A stretch of 64,000 nt of DNA from Candidatus Saccharibacteria bacterium UBA2018 (GCA_002335175.1 DDCA01000001.1:558001-622000), one strand, 5' to 3'; positions 32,421 through 41,163 are shown, numbered from the stretch's first letter. Made by a program: numbers and translations. Notes: generated by a model from the sequence alone, not told the origin.

Positions 32421-33436
32421 ACGTCTTTGGCTGAACTCGTAGTATTGTTTTTGCGCGGATTACGTTCCGCTACAACCCGTAGGTCGTCATGAGAGTCGAA
32501 TTCATCGATAATCTTTTTACCAAGTAGAACTTCGATGGTGTCTTCCAGTGTTAAAATTCCGACCGTTTCCCGGAATTCGTTGACGACGATAAACATATGG
32601 TGGTGCGTTTTCAAAAAAGCTGCCAGGGCATGTGCCAAGGTTTGATCCTGATGGATATAAAAGACATTTTTGCTCATTGCCGTTTCGGCCATGGCCGTAT
32701 GTCTACGCGAAGTGTCGAGCCGGAGCAAGTCACGTAAATAAAGCACGCCGACCACATGGTCAATATCGCCGTCGATAACCGGAAAGCGGCTATACCCCGT
32801 TTTGTGCAGGTCATCCAGTACCAGCGGCCCTAGCATTTCATTTTTCTTGACCGTTTCGACGACGCTGCGCGGTGTCATTACCTCACCGACCAGCTGTTCG
32901 TCAAATGTAATTACATGCGAAAGGTAGCCCTTTTCATCGTCACTCAGTACACCTCGCGACGAAGCGATAATATGCGCGAGTTCAGCTTTCGAATCAATAT
33001 GTGGCTCATCTGCTTTCGGTAGAGCCATTTTTACCCAACGAGTAATATGACGGTATTTGTCGAATAGACGTAAGATAGTCAGCTCATATCGCTCATAAAG
33101 TTTTTGACAGGCGCGTTGTACAACCGGCAATCGGGCAAAGGCACCGTATTCGAGTGCAACAACCACAGCAATCAGCGAACCGACTACCCATCCAAGTGCT
33201 GCTACGATTACCAAAACAAAGATAACCAGCAGAATAGCCTGCATAACCCGTAGGACCGAAACGATATCTCCGTAAAGCCGATTGCGTAGCTCATCTAAGT
33301 CGGTTGTTGGCTCACCACCGTTCTTGCGGCGGTCAAGCTCGAACCGGCTGAGTGATGAGGTTTTCGGTATAACTGCGGCCATCAGAATTAACAAGACGCC
33401 TACAACCGTAGCAATAGTAAATAACAAGCCAGTCAT
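32417..33436 (-). CDS. CBS-domain membrane protein, CorC/HlyC-like
   Basis: One N-terminal TM and a pair near residues 65-95 form a reduced DUF21-like membrane region. A CBS pair follows at about residues 185-305, with GEVMTPRSVVETV, GYSRFPVIDGD and VVNEFRETVGILTLEDTIE, as in CorC/YrkA-type proteins linked to Mg/Co efflux. The C-terminal CorC domain is missing, so it is a short form (339 aa). TACAAT 8 nt before the ATG suggests a leaderless mRNA. It converges on the antiporter gene, overlapping by 4 nt. Confidence 0.82.
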   Translation of the reverse strand: MTGLLFTIATVVGVLLILMAAVIPKTSSLSRFELDRRKNGGEPTTDLDELRNRLYGDIVSVLRVMQAILLVIFVLVIVAALGWVVGSLIAVVVALEYGAFARLPVVQRACQKLYERYELTILRLFDKYRHITRWVKMALPKADEPHIDSKAELAHIIASSRGVLSDDEKGYLSHVITFDEQLVGEVMTPRSVVETVKKNEMLGPLVLDDLHKTGYSRFPVIDGDIDHVVGVLYLRDLLRLDTSRRHTAMAETAMSKNVFYIHQDQTLAHALAAFLKTHHHMFIVVNEFRETVGILTLEDTIEVLLGKKIIDEFDSHDDLRVVAERNPRKNNTTSSAKDV

Positions 33437-33523
33437 TACAATTTATTGTACCGTAGAAACCGCTATCCCTACAGGCTAAACTTTAGTACAATGAGAACTA
33501 GTTTTTAAGGAGAATATACCGTT

Positions 33524-34231
33524 GTGACAACTAAAGCCTGGATTATTTTTGTAGCTATCTGTGTGGTGGTATTTGGGGGACTGCTTGTTTGGTCCCAGCG
33601 CGACCGAATTGATGTATCTAAAGTAAGTGAAGCCTCTATCTTGTCTGGCACAGCCAAATCCGGCGATATTGGCGACCATGTCAAAGGTACCAAAGACAGC
33701 AAAGTTGTGCTGATTGAATACGGTGACTTCCAGTGCCCTGGGTGCGAAGCTGCTTATCCAGTCGTTAAATCACTCGCTGAAAAATACGGTGACAAAATTG
33801 CCATTGTTTTCCGAAATTTCCCACTGACAAACGCCCACCCGAATGCCCGGGCGGCATCTGCAGCTGCCGAAGCAGCCGGCTTGAAGGGTAAATTCTGGGA
33901 AATGCACGACAAGCTGTTCGAGAACCAAAGCGAATGGGCCGACGCATCGACCAGCGAGCGTGGTAAGTTCTTCGAACGCTATGCGACCGAAATTGGTCTT
34001 GATGGCAATGAGTTTACAACCAGCCTCGGCAGCCAAAGCGGTCGACTCAACCAGAAGATTAGTTTTGACCAAGCCCTGGGCCGCAAGATCAAGGTCGACG
34101 GGACGCCGGCATTCTTCTTGAACGGCGCCAAGCTTGCCGCCGACAAGGTTTCGAGCGAAGAATCGTTCTCTAAAGTCATTGAAGCCGAAATGGAGAAGCA
34201 AGGCATTTCAACCGAGACCGATAAAGAATAA
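33524..34231 (+). CDS. membrane-anchored DsbA-like thioredoxin protein
   Basis: A GTG start with AAGGAG 10 nt upstream gives a 235-aa protein. It has a single N-terminal TM (AWIIFVAICVVVFGGLLVW) and an extracytoplasmic DsbA fold with active site FQCPGCEA near residue 70, an inserted helical domain, and the cis-Pro in VDGTPAFFLNG near 200. It should form or shuffle disulfides in secreted proteins; the cysteine-containing surface proteins at 55-58 kb are possible substrates. A terminator follows. Confidence 0.9.
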   Translation: MTTKAWIIFVAICVVVFGGLLVWSQRDRIDVSKVSEASILSGTAKSGDIGDHVKGTKDSKVVLIEYGDFQCPGCEAAYPVVKSLAEKYGDKIAIVFRNFPLTNAHPNARAASAAAEAAGLKGKFWEMHDKLFENQSEWADASTSERGKFFERYATEIGLDGNEFTTSLGSQSGRLNQKISFDQALGRKIKVDGTPAFFLNGAKLAADKVSSEESFSKVIEAEMEKQGISTETDKE

Positions 34232-34247
34232 GTATCATCTTGTAACG

Positions 34248-34280
34248 AAAATCACCCCGGTGCCTTGGGGTGATTTTCTT
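34248..34280 (+). terminator. rho-independent terminator of the DsbA-like gene
   Basis: AAAATCACCCC (34248-34258) pairs with GGGGTGATTTT (34267-34277), followed by CTTTTT. As the stem is flanked by A and T runs it may work in both directions. Confidence 0.88.
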
Positions 34281-34328
34281 TTTGGATGTAATCACTCGGG
34301 GGAATGATTACTTAGTGAGAGCAAATTA

Positions 34329-34421
34329 TTACTGCTCAATATACTTTTGCCATTCGGCAGGCACCACATCCACTGCGATCCGTTTGCTCCGTGACGGGGC
34401 AAACTCGATTGCGATTGGCAT
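34329..34421 (-). CDS. possible 30-aa microprotein
   Basis: An ATG at 34421 has AAGGAG 9 nt upstream and encodes MPIAIEFAPSRSKRIAVDVV followed by PAEWQKYIEQ. The Shine-Dalgarno match is the main evidence; no homologue is recognised. It is the only coding signal in the 34232-34599 gap, where an A/T-rich stretch beside the corA stop is otherwise empty. Confidence 0.45.
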   Translation of the reverse strand: MPIAIEFAPSRSKRIAVDVVPAEWQKYIEQ

Positions 34422-34599
34422 GTAGTTTATGCTCCTTAGCACGTACTTAAAGGACGTACTTGTTCCCTGTCCGCATTCGACCTTTAAATGTTACATTTTC
34501 GTGTTTCGGCGGTCAGGAACACAACGAATAGCATAGCAATTATGTGTGTTTTGGTCAAGATACTAAGAGCCGCTTACGGTTTTTTTACCTCTGTTAGGC

Positions 34600-35532
34600 T
34601 TAGAATATCCGCATTTTTTTGGCGACTAAAAAGACCAGCAGAATCAAAAATACCGTAAAGCCGACGACTGCACCATATGCCCAGGGCTGCTCGGCGAATG
34701 GCAGCGCGATATTCATGCCGTACATACCATAAAATACGTTCGGCAACGTAATAAGCACAGTAAAGACGGTCAACGTTTTCATACGTTGGTTCAGCGTGTT
34801 ATTGGCAATTGTGCTGTAAGCGTTACGAATACTATTGACGCTCTGGGCGTGGCTATCGACTGCGACAACTAGCTGCTGGATATGCAGCGCGATATCATCG
34901 AGTGCCTCTAGACTCTCTTCTTCCAGCGCATCGTGCTTGTTTTCACGTATCCGTCGCACAAGCGCCTGCGTGCTGTCCAGATTCATACGGTAGGTATTCA
35001 AATTATCTTCAACCGTTACAAAGTGAATAAAGTCACGGTTGGTAACTTCGTGCGTTTTCAGGCGGCTAGCCGTGTCGGTGATGCTGCGGGCGGTGTGTGC
35101 CATTAGTTCCTCGTACTGAGCGATGACTCCGGCAATCACACCGAGGAGCAGGCTTTCGGTGTGTTCAGTCGTAACCGGAATGGTCGATATTGCTACCGAT
35201 TGCGGAGCCAGCGTTTCGCCAATCGACATGGTAATAAACGTCTTGTTTTTAAGAATACACAGGAGTGGCAAGGCGCTGACATGGCCGGACTTTGCCAGGC
35301 GCGGCAAGCGTAGGAACACATAGGCGTCGCCATCCGAAAACTCTACACGCGGCAATTCTCCACGGTCACGCACGTCATAGACAATATTGGCATCGAGCCG
35401 GTAGGCTTCAATCAAGCTGTTTATTTCTTGGTCGGAAAGGCTTGAGCCATCAACCCAAGTACCGCTTTCTATCGGCCGACTGATTTCTTCAAATTCCTCA
35501 CCCGGTGAGCGCTTGGCATAATACGCTAACAT
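34600..35532 (-). CDS. corA: CorA-family Mg2+/divalent cation channel
   Basis: This 310-aa protein has the N-terminal alpha/beta domain, a long stalk helix and two C-terminal TM helices, the first ending with the CorA signature YGMNIALPF at about residue 275. The soluble domain includes VVAVDSHAQSVNSIRNAYSTIANNTLNQRMKTLTVFTVL, the funnel/TM1 segment. TATACT lies 8 nt before the ATG. A second CorA paralogue is encoded at 45917. Confidence 0.9.
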   Translation of the reverse strand: MLAYYAKRSPGEEFEEISRPIESGTWVDGSSLSDQEINSLIEAYRLDANIVYDVRDRGELPRVEFSDGDAYVFLRLPRLAKSGHVSALPLLCILKNKTFITMSIGETLAPQSVAISTIPVTTEHTESLLLGVIAGVIAQYEELMAHTARSITDTASRLKTHEVTNRDFIHFVTVEDNLNTYRMNLDSTQALVRRIRENKHDALEEESLEALDDIALHIQQLVVAVDSHAQSVNSIRNAYSTIANNTLNQRMKTLTVFTVLITLPNVFYGMYGMNIALPFAEQPWAYGAVVGFTVFLILLVFLVAKKMRIF

Positions 35533-35590
35533 TTGCTTGCAGTATAGCGCGTTTTAACCATAAGCACCACTGTAACGCGTGAAATTTTTG

Positions 35591-37273
35591 CTACACGCCT
35601 TCGGCATGCTGGATTTCATGCGAGAGTTCGCGTTCGCGTACGAACACAACCAGCGCGGCCGCAGCACCCATCAGCACGGCAGCGCCAATAAATACCGAGC
35701 GCAGCGAGTCACTGAAAGCATGGGTTACTTTGCTCGAATACTCCGACTGGTTTTTTTCAAATGTTTTGGTCGCTTGCTCTTTAACTGGCACCGGTAATTT
35801 TTCGGTAGCCGAGCTAAAGCCGTCGGTAATTTTTTGTTTAATGTCAGGTGTGTTTAACGTCAGTTGCGTGTTGGTGTCGTCAAAACTTCCAATTTGTGTT
35901 GCAGCGGGGCTCTGTTTGAGCGTCTGAAGATACGGTTCATTAGTAATCCCAGTTAATCCGGTAGCTATTCCGGCTGTAAGTACAGCACCAAATATTGCCA
36001 TCCCAATTGTCGATCCAAGGCTCCTAAACAGCTGCACTGAACTGGTTACCACACCTAAGTCCCGTTGAGGAAACTCGTTTTGTACGGCAATGTTCATTAC
36101 CGGCATTACCAACCCAAGCCCCATACCGAGGAATATCATAACTATAGCTTCGTAAAGATAACTGCTTTCTGGTGTCAAGAACGTCAGCAGTGCAACCATT
36201 ACTGTGGCCAGTATCGTTCCAACTTGCATGAATATTTTGTAGTGCCCAATCCGCGAAATAATCTGGCCGGAGCCAATAGCTGCCAGCATAAGGCCGCCGA
36301 CCATCGGCAGTAACATCAGGCCGCTCTCAGTCGGACTGGCTCCGAAGACCTGCTGGTTAAACTGCGTTAAGTACAAAATTGACCCTAAGAAACCGGCACC
36401 AAATAGAGCGGCAATGCTCATAATTAATACGAAGTTTTGGTTTTTAAAGTATTTGAGCGGCAGAATAGGTTCTTCTACCCTATTTTCAAGCCAGACAAAT
36501 GCGGCCAAACTGGCAGCTATGATAATTCCCATAATGATGCGCAGGCCAACCAAACTTAATCCGGTTGCATCCATCACATCACGGAATATGGATTCTGTGT
36601 TGTCGACGGCCAACACAATGGTAGCGAGTGCCACACTGAGTAGAGCTGCCCCAACGTAATCGATACGTACCTTAATTTTGTGTTTCAAGCTTGGGCTGTA
36701 ATAGGCAATTAAACCGAAGGCGATAATAGCGACTGGCACGTTGATAAAGAATGTCCAGCGCCAATCGGTCGTTAGTCCGAATACGCTTTGACCGTCGGTC
36801 AGCCAGCCACCAAGCAGAGGTCCGATAACCGAGCTTAGACCGAATGTCGCACCAATCAGCCCTTGCCATTTTCCGCGTTCGCGCGGCGGAAACAGGTCAC
36901 CAATAATCGTGAAGGCATTCGCCGTAATGATACCACCGCCAATACCCTGGAATGCTCGTGCCCACACCAGCTGAGTTACATCACCGGCCAAGCCGGACAG
37001 AAGCGACCCGAGTGCAAAGACAGCCACGCCGACAAGTAGTAAATTACGTCGGCCGAACAGGTCGCTCAGCTTTCCAGCAATCGGCACGGTTACGGTTGTC
37101 GTTAGCAAGTAGCTGGTAATAATCAAGCTCAGGCTCGTAAAAGCGTTGAACTCTTCGACAATTTTGCCAAGCGCTGTGGCAATAATAGTTTGGTCGAGCG
37201 CGACTAAAAATAGGCTTGCCATGACCGAAATCATAATGACAAGCTTGCCGCGCAGGGTTAGCTTATGATGCAT
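35591..37273 (-). CDS. DHA2-family MFS drug exporter (EmrB/QacA type)
   Basis: This 560-aa protein has 14 predicted TM helices, the DHA2 motif C-like region in GIGGGIITANAFTIIGDLFPPRERGKWQG (residues about 110-140) and LDQTIIATALGKI in helix 1. There is an extracytoplasmic loop of about 90 residues between the last two helices (QTLKQSPAATQIGSF to SEYSSKVTHAF). It probably exports drugs by proton antiport. It follows the AbrB-like regulator by 1 nt, so it is likely controlled by it. Confidence 0.9.
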   Translation of the reverse strand: MHHKLTLRGKLVIMISVMASLFLVALDQTIIATALGKIVEEFNAFTSLSLIITSYLLTTTVTVPIAGKLSDLFGRRNLLLVGVAVFALGSLLSGLAGDVTQLVWARAFQGIGGGIITANAFTIIGDLFPPRERGKWQGLIGATFGLSSVIGPLLGGWLTDGQSVFGLTTDWRWTFFINVPVAIIAFGLIAYYSPSLKHKIKVRIDYVGAALLSVALATIVLAVDNTESIFRDVMDATGLSLVGLRIIMGIIIAASLAAFVWLENRVEEPILPLKYFKNQNFVLIMSIAALFGAGFLGSILYLTQFNQQVFGASPTESGLMLLPMVGGLMLAAIGSGQIISRIGHYKIFMQVGTILATVMVALLTFLTPESSYLYEAIVMIFLGMGLGLVMPVMNIAVQNEFPQRDLGVVTSSVQLFRSLGSTIGMAIFGAVLTAGIATGLTGITNEPYLQTLKQSPAATQIGSFDDTNTQLTLNTPDIKQKITDGFSSATEKLPVPVKEQATKTFEKNQSEYSSKVTHAFSDSLRSVFIGAAVLMGAAAALVVFVRERELSHEIQHAEGV

Positions 37274-37274
37274 C

Positions 37275-37514
37275 CTAGTCCTTTTTTGTTAGAAATTTCT
37301 TAAACGAGTCCATGTCGCTCGCAATGTGTTCCACCAGTTCGCGCAGCTGTTCCTCTTTGATGAAGCCAACGAATTTTCGGCTTGGCGACCCTATGACGTA
37401 CAGCCTGTCCCCTGTTTTAATCTCCAGCTCTTCGCGGGCGTCAGATGGTATGACCACTTGGCCTTTTGTGCCAACGGTTGCTGTTCCATAAAGTTTTTTG
37501 TCGTGGAGACCCAT
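37275..37514 (-). CDS. AbrB/SpoVT-type transcriptional regulator
   Basis: The swapped-hairpin AbrB domain is clear: YGTATVGTKGQVVIPSDAREELEIKTGDRLYVIG at about residues 8-41, followed by a short helical tail of about 38 residues. The start is taken as ATG 37514, because TATACA at 37524-37529 leaves no room for the upstream GTG. It precedes the DHA2 exporter by 1 nt and probably regulates it and itself; repeated CATACTT motifs lie in the promoter. Confidence 0.88.
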   Translation of the reverse strand: MGLHDKKLYGTATVGTKGQVVIPSDAREELEIKTGDRLYVIGSPSRKFVGFIKEEQLRELVEHIASDMDSFKKFLTKKD

Positions 37515-37523
37515 TACTTTCAC

Positions 37524-37551
37524 TGTATATTAAGTATGAAATGTATGTCAA
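37524..37551 (-). promoter_or_regulatory. promoter of the abrB-exporter operon
   Basis: TTGACA (37546-37551), a 16-nt spacer and TATACA (37524-37529) on the minus strand. The motif CATACTT or CATACAT occurs three times across this region and may be the AbrB-like operator. Confidence 0.65.
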
Positions 37552-37645
37552 GTATGACTTATTTCTATTCATGGCCATAAGGAAAATAAGGTCTGTCAGC
37601 TGGAGGCTCTGCGAAAATACGGACCGCAGACAGTTTAAAGCTTAA

Positions 37646-37957
37646 CTATTTCTTCGTTTCGACCACAGTGTCGGGTGTCAGCCGTACTACCAGCATAAGG
37701 AAAAGCATACCGACTAGCCCGTAGACTAACATGGCGAACAGTGCCGAAAAGTCGACCACGTTGCCTGGTGCAATTTCCCTCGCCGTAAAGATGCCTCGGA
37801 ACGGGTCGAGTAGCACATCACTCGAGTCATAGACCCACTGTACAAACCCTATATTCGAGTTTGCGTTAAAAAGCCGCAGTAGTACCCTCAGACCCAAGAA
37901 TACTTCGGCTAGGCCGATGAAAAAGTTAATAAGTCCCGCTAAGAATCGTGCTACCAT
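37646..37957 (-). CDS. YggT-family membrane protein
   Basis: This 103-aa protein has two TM helices (about residues 5-30 and 70-92) separated by a re-entrant segment with VYDSSDVLLDPFRGIF, the YggT/Ycf19 signature around 'DPFRxIFP'. AAGGAGG lies 6 nt before the ATG. YggT proteins are linked to osmotic or envelope functions and division-plane processes, not to one defined reaction. It is transcribed separately from the Erm-like gene to its left. Confidence 0.85.
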   Translation of the reverse strand: MVARFLAGLINFFIGLAEVFLGLRVLLRLFNANSNIGFVQWVYDSSDVLLDPFRGIFTAREIAPGNVVDFSALFAMLVYGLVGMLFLMLVVRLTPDTVVETKK

Positions 37958-37983
37958 AACACCTCCTTTTTAATGTGACCTAA

Positions 37984-38712
37984 TTATACTCCCTGAATAC
38001 GGTATAACGCCAGCCAATCCTCAAGCGTCAGCTGTGATGGGATTCTTTCGGGTGAAATGCCGGCTTTGGCACGGCTGGTCGCAGCAAAAAACTTCTGCTC
38101 AGAAAAACAGCGTTCTATGAATTTTCGGTAAGCAGGCAGTTCGTCCATCGGAAGCAACGGCTCGACGCGCTGCTTCAGCTCCAGCAGCACCGTGTCGACA
38201 GCCGGCGGCGGCGTAAAGTCAGTTTTTCGAAGCGGTTTTCGGATTCGCGCTGTAAATGACGGTCCAATTTGAGCACTAAGCTGACTCGTAAAATGATCGT
38301 CGCCGGGAACCAGCTTACGAGCAAATTGCCTCTGTGTAATTAAATAGATAGCTTTTGGCGGCCGGTTTGTTTCGGTAAATTTTCGGACTATTTCTGCGCT
38401 AAGGCTGAACGGGATGTTGGCAAATATTTTGTACGGTTCAGCTGGCGGTTCGACGCTCAAAATATCACGCTCAACGATATCGACATTCAGGATGTTTCCC
38501 AAATTTCGTCGTAAATTTTTGAGTGCATTTGGCTCAATCTCTACCGCAACCACTTTTTTGCAGCGGTTAGCCAGTACGCTCGAAATGACGCCGCTGCCGG
38601 CGCCGAGGTCATACACCAGGTCATTCTTTCGGATGTTCGAATGGCCAATTAACTCAGCGACAAGTCGTGGACTGCGCAAAAAATGTTGGGCGTATTTATA
38701 GTCTCGGCTCAT
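37984..38712 (-). CDS. Erm/KsgA-type rRNA adenine N6-methyltransferase
   Basis: This 242-aa protein has YAQHFLRSPRLV, motif I VYDLGAGSGVISSVL near residue 32, VAVEIEPNAL, and the catalytic motif IV as NIPF near residue 97. RsmA (KsgA) usually has NLPY, whereas Erm 23S A2058 methylases have NIPY/F, so I favour Erm. The C-terminal domain with RCFSEQKFFAATSRAK is compatible with either. It overlaps the upstream 167-aa gene by 4 nt. If Erm-like, it would confer macrolide resistance or housekeeping 23S methylation. Confidence 0.75.
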   Translation of the reverse strand: MSRDYKYAQHFLRSPRLVAELIGHSNIRKNDLVYDLGAGSGVISSVLANRCKKVVAVEIEPNALKNLRRNLGNILNVDIVERDILSVEPPAEPYKIFANIPFSLSAEIVRKFTETNRPPKAIYLITQRQFARKLVPGDDHFTSQLSAQIGPSFTARIRKPLRKTDFTPPPAVDTVLLELKQRVEPLLPMDELPAYRKFIERCFSEQKFFAATSRAKAGISPERIPSQLTLEDWLALYRIQGV

Positions 38713-39212
38713 GCTGCTGAGTCAATGTCAAAGTGTCGAGAAATTGCTGCACCCAACACAGCATACTCCGTTAATGCCGAGTTCAGTCGACTAGCGCTTC
38801 TTACTACTTCGGCTGCTCGTGGCGTCTGATTCTGGAAACAGTCGTAAGCGTCCAGGAAATATTTCCGTAGCCACGCTTCATCGAATACCCCACCGAGAGC
38901 AGATGCCATGTCGCTAATTTTGAATATGTTGTCACCAGGTTTAGAATTCACCAATGCTGACATCGTTTCGAACATTGACGTACCGTAATCTATCGCTTTG
39001 TCTTGCGTTGAGTCGTAGTCTAAACGTGGAACGGCTCGCAAAATACTCTGATGCCCGATTTTGAACACCCTCCACGTATTTTCGGCTTCTAAGTGAACCT
39101 GCGCTACTATGTCCCCATTAGCTAACATAAGTTCAAGGAATGCTGCGTTATCGTCTGTCAGATCAACCTTAGGGAAATCGGGTTGAGACTCAAACTCTTT
39201 TAGTAGCAACAT
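38709..39212 (-). CDS. hypothetical 167-aa protein coupled to the methylase
   Basis: No family recognised. The first 60 residues are beta-rich (MLANGDIVAQVHLEAENTWRVFKIG), then the protein becomes helical and ends in an Ala/Ser-rich helix (AAEVVRSASRLNSALTEYAVLG). There is no signal peptide or TM. Its stop overlaps the Erm-like gene (ATGA), so the pair is coupled. No clear Shine-Dalgarno. Confidence 0.6.
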   Translation of the reverse strand: MLLLKEFESQPDFPKVDLTDDNAAFLELMLANGDIVAQVHLEAENTWRVFKIGHQSILRAVPRLDYDSTQDKAIDYGTSMFETMSALVNSKPGDNIFKISDMASALGGVFDEAWLRKYFLDAYDCFQNQTPRAAEVVRSASRLNSALTEYAVLGAAISRHFDIDSAA

Positions 39213-39271
39213 GTCTGTTTCTCCCGTTTATTGCTTGGGATTATACGCCCTTACAATCCAGTCGGCAAGCA

Positions 39272-40246
39272 TTAATTTTCCCAAGAGAATTCGCTGTTGC
39301 CATAGTGGCCGTAGCGAGCAGTCGGCTCATAAATCGGGCGTTTCAGGTCTAGAAACTTTATGATACCGTTCGGTGACAAGTCATACCCTTCTATCTGCTC
39401 TTCTTCCCCATCGATTATCACGCTGGCTTCGAGCGGCTGGTCGTATCCGATTGCATAGGCAAGATAGACATAAACTTCCTTGGCACTACGCTGCTTTAAG
39501 TAATCAACAGCGACTTTACGCGCCATGTAGGCTGCTGAGCGATCGACTTTCGACGGGTCTTTGCCACTGAACGCGCCGCCGCCCAATGGGACGCGCGGAC
39601 CATAGTTATCAACAGCAAGCTTGCGGCCGGTCAGGCCGGCATCGGCATCAAAGCCGCCCTGGTTCCAATCCCCGGCCGGATTGATGTGATAATTGACGTC
39701 ATCGGCCGGTTCTGCCAATGGCTCGTCACTGAGCCATGCTCGTACGGCTTCTTCCAGCTCTGATTGTTTGGCATGTTGAAAACTAGCCACTACACTGGTG
39801 ATTTTGCCATCTTTGGTTGTCACCTGAGTTTTACCGTCATAGGGCCAGCGTTCATACAGGCTTCTGTTCAATCGTCGTGCCAAAACGTATTCCAGCGGCA
39901 GCAACTCATCGGTCTCGTTCGTAGCATAGCCGACCATAATTCCTTGGTCACCTGCTCCACCGGTATCCACACCGTGGGCTATTTCCGGACTTTGGGCTGC
40001 AATATGTTCGATTACTTCGACATCACCGGCTATGCCCTTGACTATTTCTGTCACGTCAACGCCTGCAGCTTTCGACGTTACTTCACCAGTCACAAAAACG
40101 GTACCATGACCGCCCGCAACATCGACCGCCACACGAGCGTGTGGGTCTTGCGCTAGGTGGGCGTCTAAAATGGCATCCGAAATCTGGTCGCAAATTTTGT
40201 CCGGATGCTTTGGTGATACGCTTTCGGCGGTTCGGAATGTTGGCAT
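39272..40246 (-). CDS. metK: S-adenosylmethionine synthetase
   Basis: MetK makes SAM from methionine and ATP. Conserved blocks are ESVSPKHPDKICDQISDAILD, the GAGDQGIMVGYA loop near residue 112, and GGGAFSGKDPSKVDRSAAYMAR near 222. At 324 aa it is about 60 residues shorter than E. coli MetK, with reductions in the middle domain. An SD-sequestering hairpin and a SAM-binding riboswitch precede it, so excess SAM should reduce its translation. Confidence 0.92.
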   Translation of the reverse strand: MPTFRTAESVSPKHPDKICDQISDAILDAHLAQDPHARVAVDVAGGHGTVFVTGEVTSKAAGVDVTEIVKGIAGDVEVIEHIAAQSPEIAHGVDTGGAGDQGIMVGYATNETDELLPLEYVLARRLNRSLYERWPYDGKTQVTTKDGKITSVVASFQHAKQSELEEAVRAWLSDEPLAEPADDVNYHINPAGDWNQGGFDADAGLTGRKLAVDNYGPRVPLGGGAFSGKDPSKVDRSAAYMARKVAVDYLKQRSAKEVYVYLAYAIGYDQPLEASVIIDGEEEQIEGYDLSPNGIIKFLDLKRPIYEPTARYGHYGNSEFSWEN

Positions 40247-40254
40247 TAAAATAA

Positions 40255-40278
40255 CTCCTTTTCTCGGAAAGAAAGGAG
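40255..40278 (-). promoter_or_regulatory. SD-sequestering hairpin of metK
   Basis: The Shine-Dalgarno AAAGGAG (minus strand, read from 40261 to 40255) is complementary to CTCCTTT at 40272-40278, which would hide it in a 7-bp stem. This is the likely expression platform of the upstream riboswitch, acting on translation. Confidence 0.7.
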
Positions 40279-40364
40279 CCGCTATATTATTGGTTCTCTA
40301 TCTTTCCAAATCTTATTATTTGGCTAGAAGGGGCACCTACTACGCTTCGCTTATGAGACACCCT

Positions 40365-40490
40365 TTCAGGGTTTCTCATCGCGCGGGGCACGGAATAAAT
40401 CCGTTGCTCCGGCTGCTCTTCCCAAGCAGCATCGTTGGTTGCCGGCAGGTCATAAAGCTAGTTCTCTCGCTGCACTCTGGATACGTCTGG
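40365..40490 (-). ncRNA. SAM riboswitch, SAM-IV or SAM-I/IV type
   Basis: Minus-strand leader of metK. The core GAGAGAACTAGCTTTATGAC followed by CTGCCGGCAACC matches the SAM-I clan, with the invariant GGCAACC. Downstream GTGCCCCGCGCGATGAG resembles the GTGCCCCGGGTGATGA segment of SAM-IV. Stems such as GCTGCT/AGCAGC and CGGAT/ATTCCG are visible. SAM-IV is best known from Actinobacteria. The exact ends are approximate. Confidence 0.8.
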
Positions 40491-40513
40491 TTTTTAATGA
40501 AATGTACCTAACC

Positions 40514-40519
40514 AGTATA
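40514..40519 (-). promoter_or_regulatory. extended -10 of the riboswitch-metK transcript
   Basis: TATACT preceded by TGC (TGCTATACT) on the minus strand lies about 25 nt upstream of the aptamer. No good -35 is seen at 17 nt, as expected for an extended -10 promoter. Confidence 0.55.
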
Positions 40520-40603
40520 GCAAATGAGCGGCGCCGGGTGTGCGTCAAATCACAGCGTTACCCCAGAAAAGGGCGTATAGTAACGGTACAAGGAGGTGCT
40601 ATT

Positions 40604-41107
40604 ATGAGCCTACCTACCACTTATACATCCATTAACGAAACGGGTTGCTGCGCTATTCCCGATGTCAAGAATTGGGACGAGCAGGAAGTGACCTTCGAAA
40701 ACAAATTGTTTATCCGCGACTATACGCGGAGTATCTTCTACATACCGCTAAATATGTCGAAGGTGATGAGCAATTTACAAAAATCGGTCGCGGCAGCAAA
40801 CGCCGAAATGCCGCCGCAAGAGGCTATGATTCTGAGCCGTGAATTATCGCCGTGGAAGGCCGAACACTTATATGCGGTTAGTCATACGGTTGATGGCGCC
40901 GACAACGTTACATTAACCGGTACATTTCTCACCAAAGTGTTCAACGGCCCGTTCAAAGATGCTGGCCAGTGGCACAAACAGCTCATCGAGTTTGTCAAAA
41001 GCCGGCATAAAGATGCCAAGCGCACTTATTTTTTCTACACTACATGCCCCAAATGCGCCGCGCACTATGGTAACAACTATGTTATCGGCCTCGCGCAAAT
41101 TACTTAA
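40604..41107 (+). CDS. conserved 'hydrolase family' protein with C-terminal CxxC
   Basis: This 167-aa protein matches a widespread uncharacterised family that I recall as annotated 'hydrolase'. It shows TGCCAIPDVKNWDEQEVTFENKLF near the start, FYIPLNMSKVM, LSRELSPWKAEHLYAVS, and the end YFFYTTCPKCAAHYGNNYVIGLAQ with a metal-binding-like CPKC. The true start is ATG 40604, 8 nt after AAGGAGG; longer upstream frames overlap the metK leader. Function unknown. Confidence 0.8.
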   Translation: MSLPTTYTSINETGCCAIPDVKNWDEQEVTFENKLFIRDYTRSIFYIPLNMSKVMSNLQKSVAAANAEMPPQEAMILSRELSPWKAEHLYAVSHTVDGADNVTLTGTFLTKVFNGPFKDAGQWHKQLIEFVKSRHKDAKRTYFFYTTCPKCAAHYGNNYVIGLAQIT

Positions 41108-41163
41108 AACAGGTTGCCATTCCGGCGAGGTTCGAGCAAAATTACAGTATAAGGAGTACATGT

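Noticed and set aside
37984..38712. Calling this gene ksgA/rsmA
   Set aside because: Motif IV is NIPF rather than NLPY; left as Erm/KsgA-type without a symbol until phylogeny is done.
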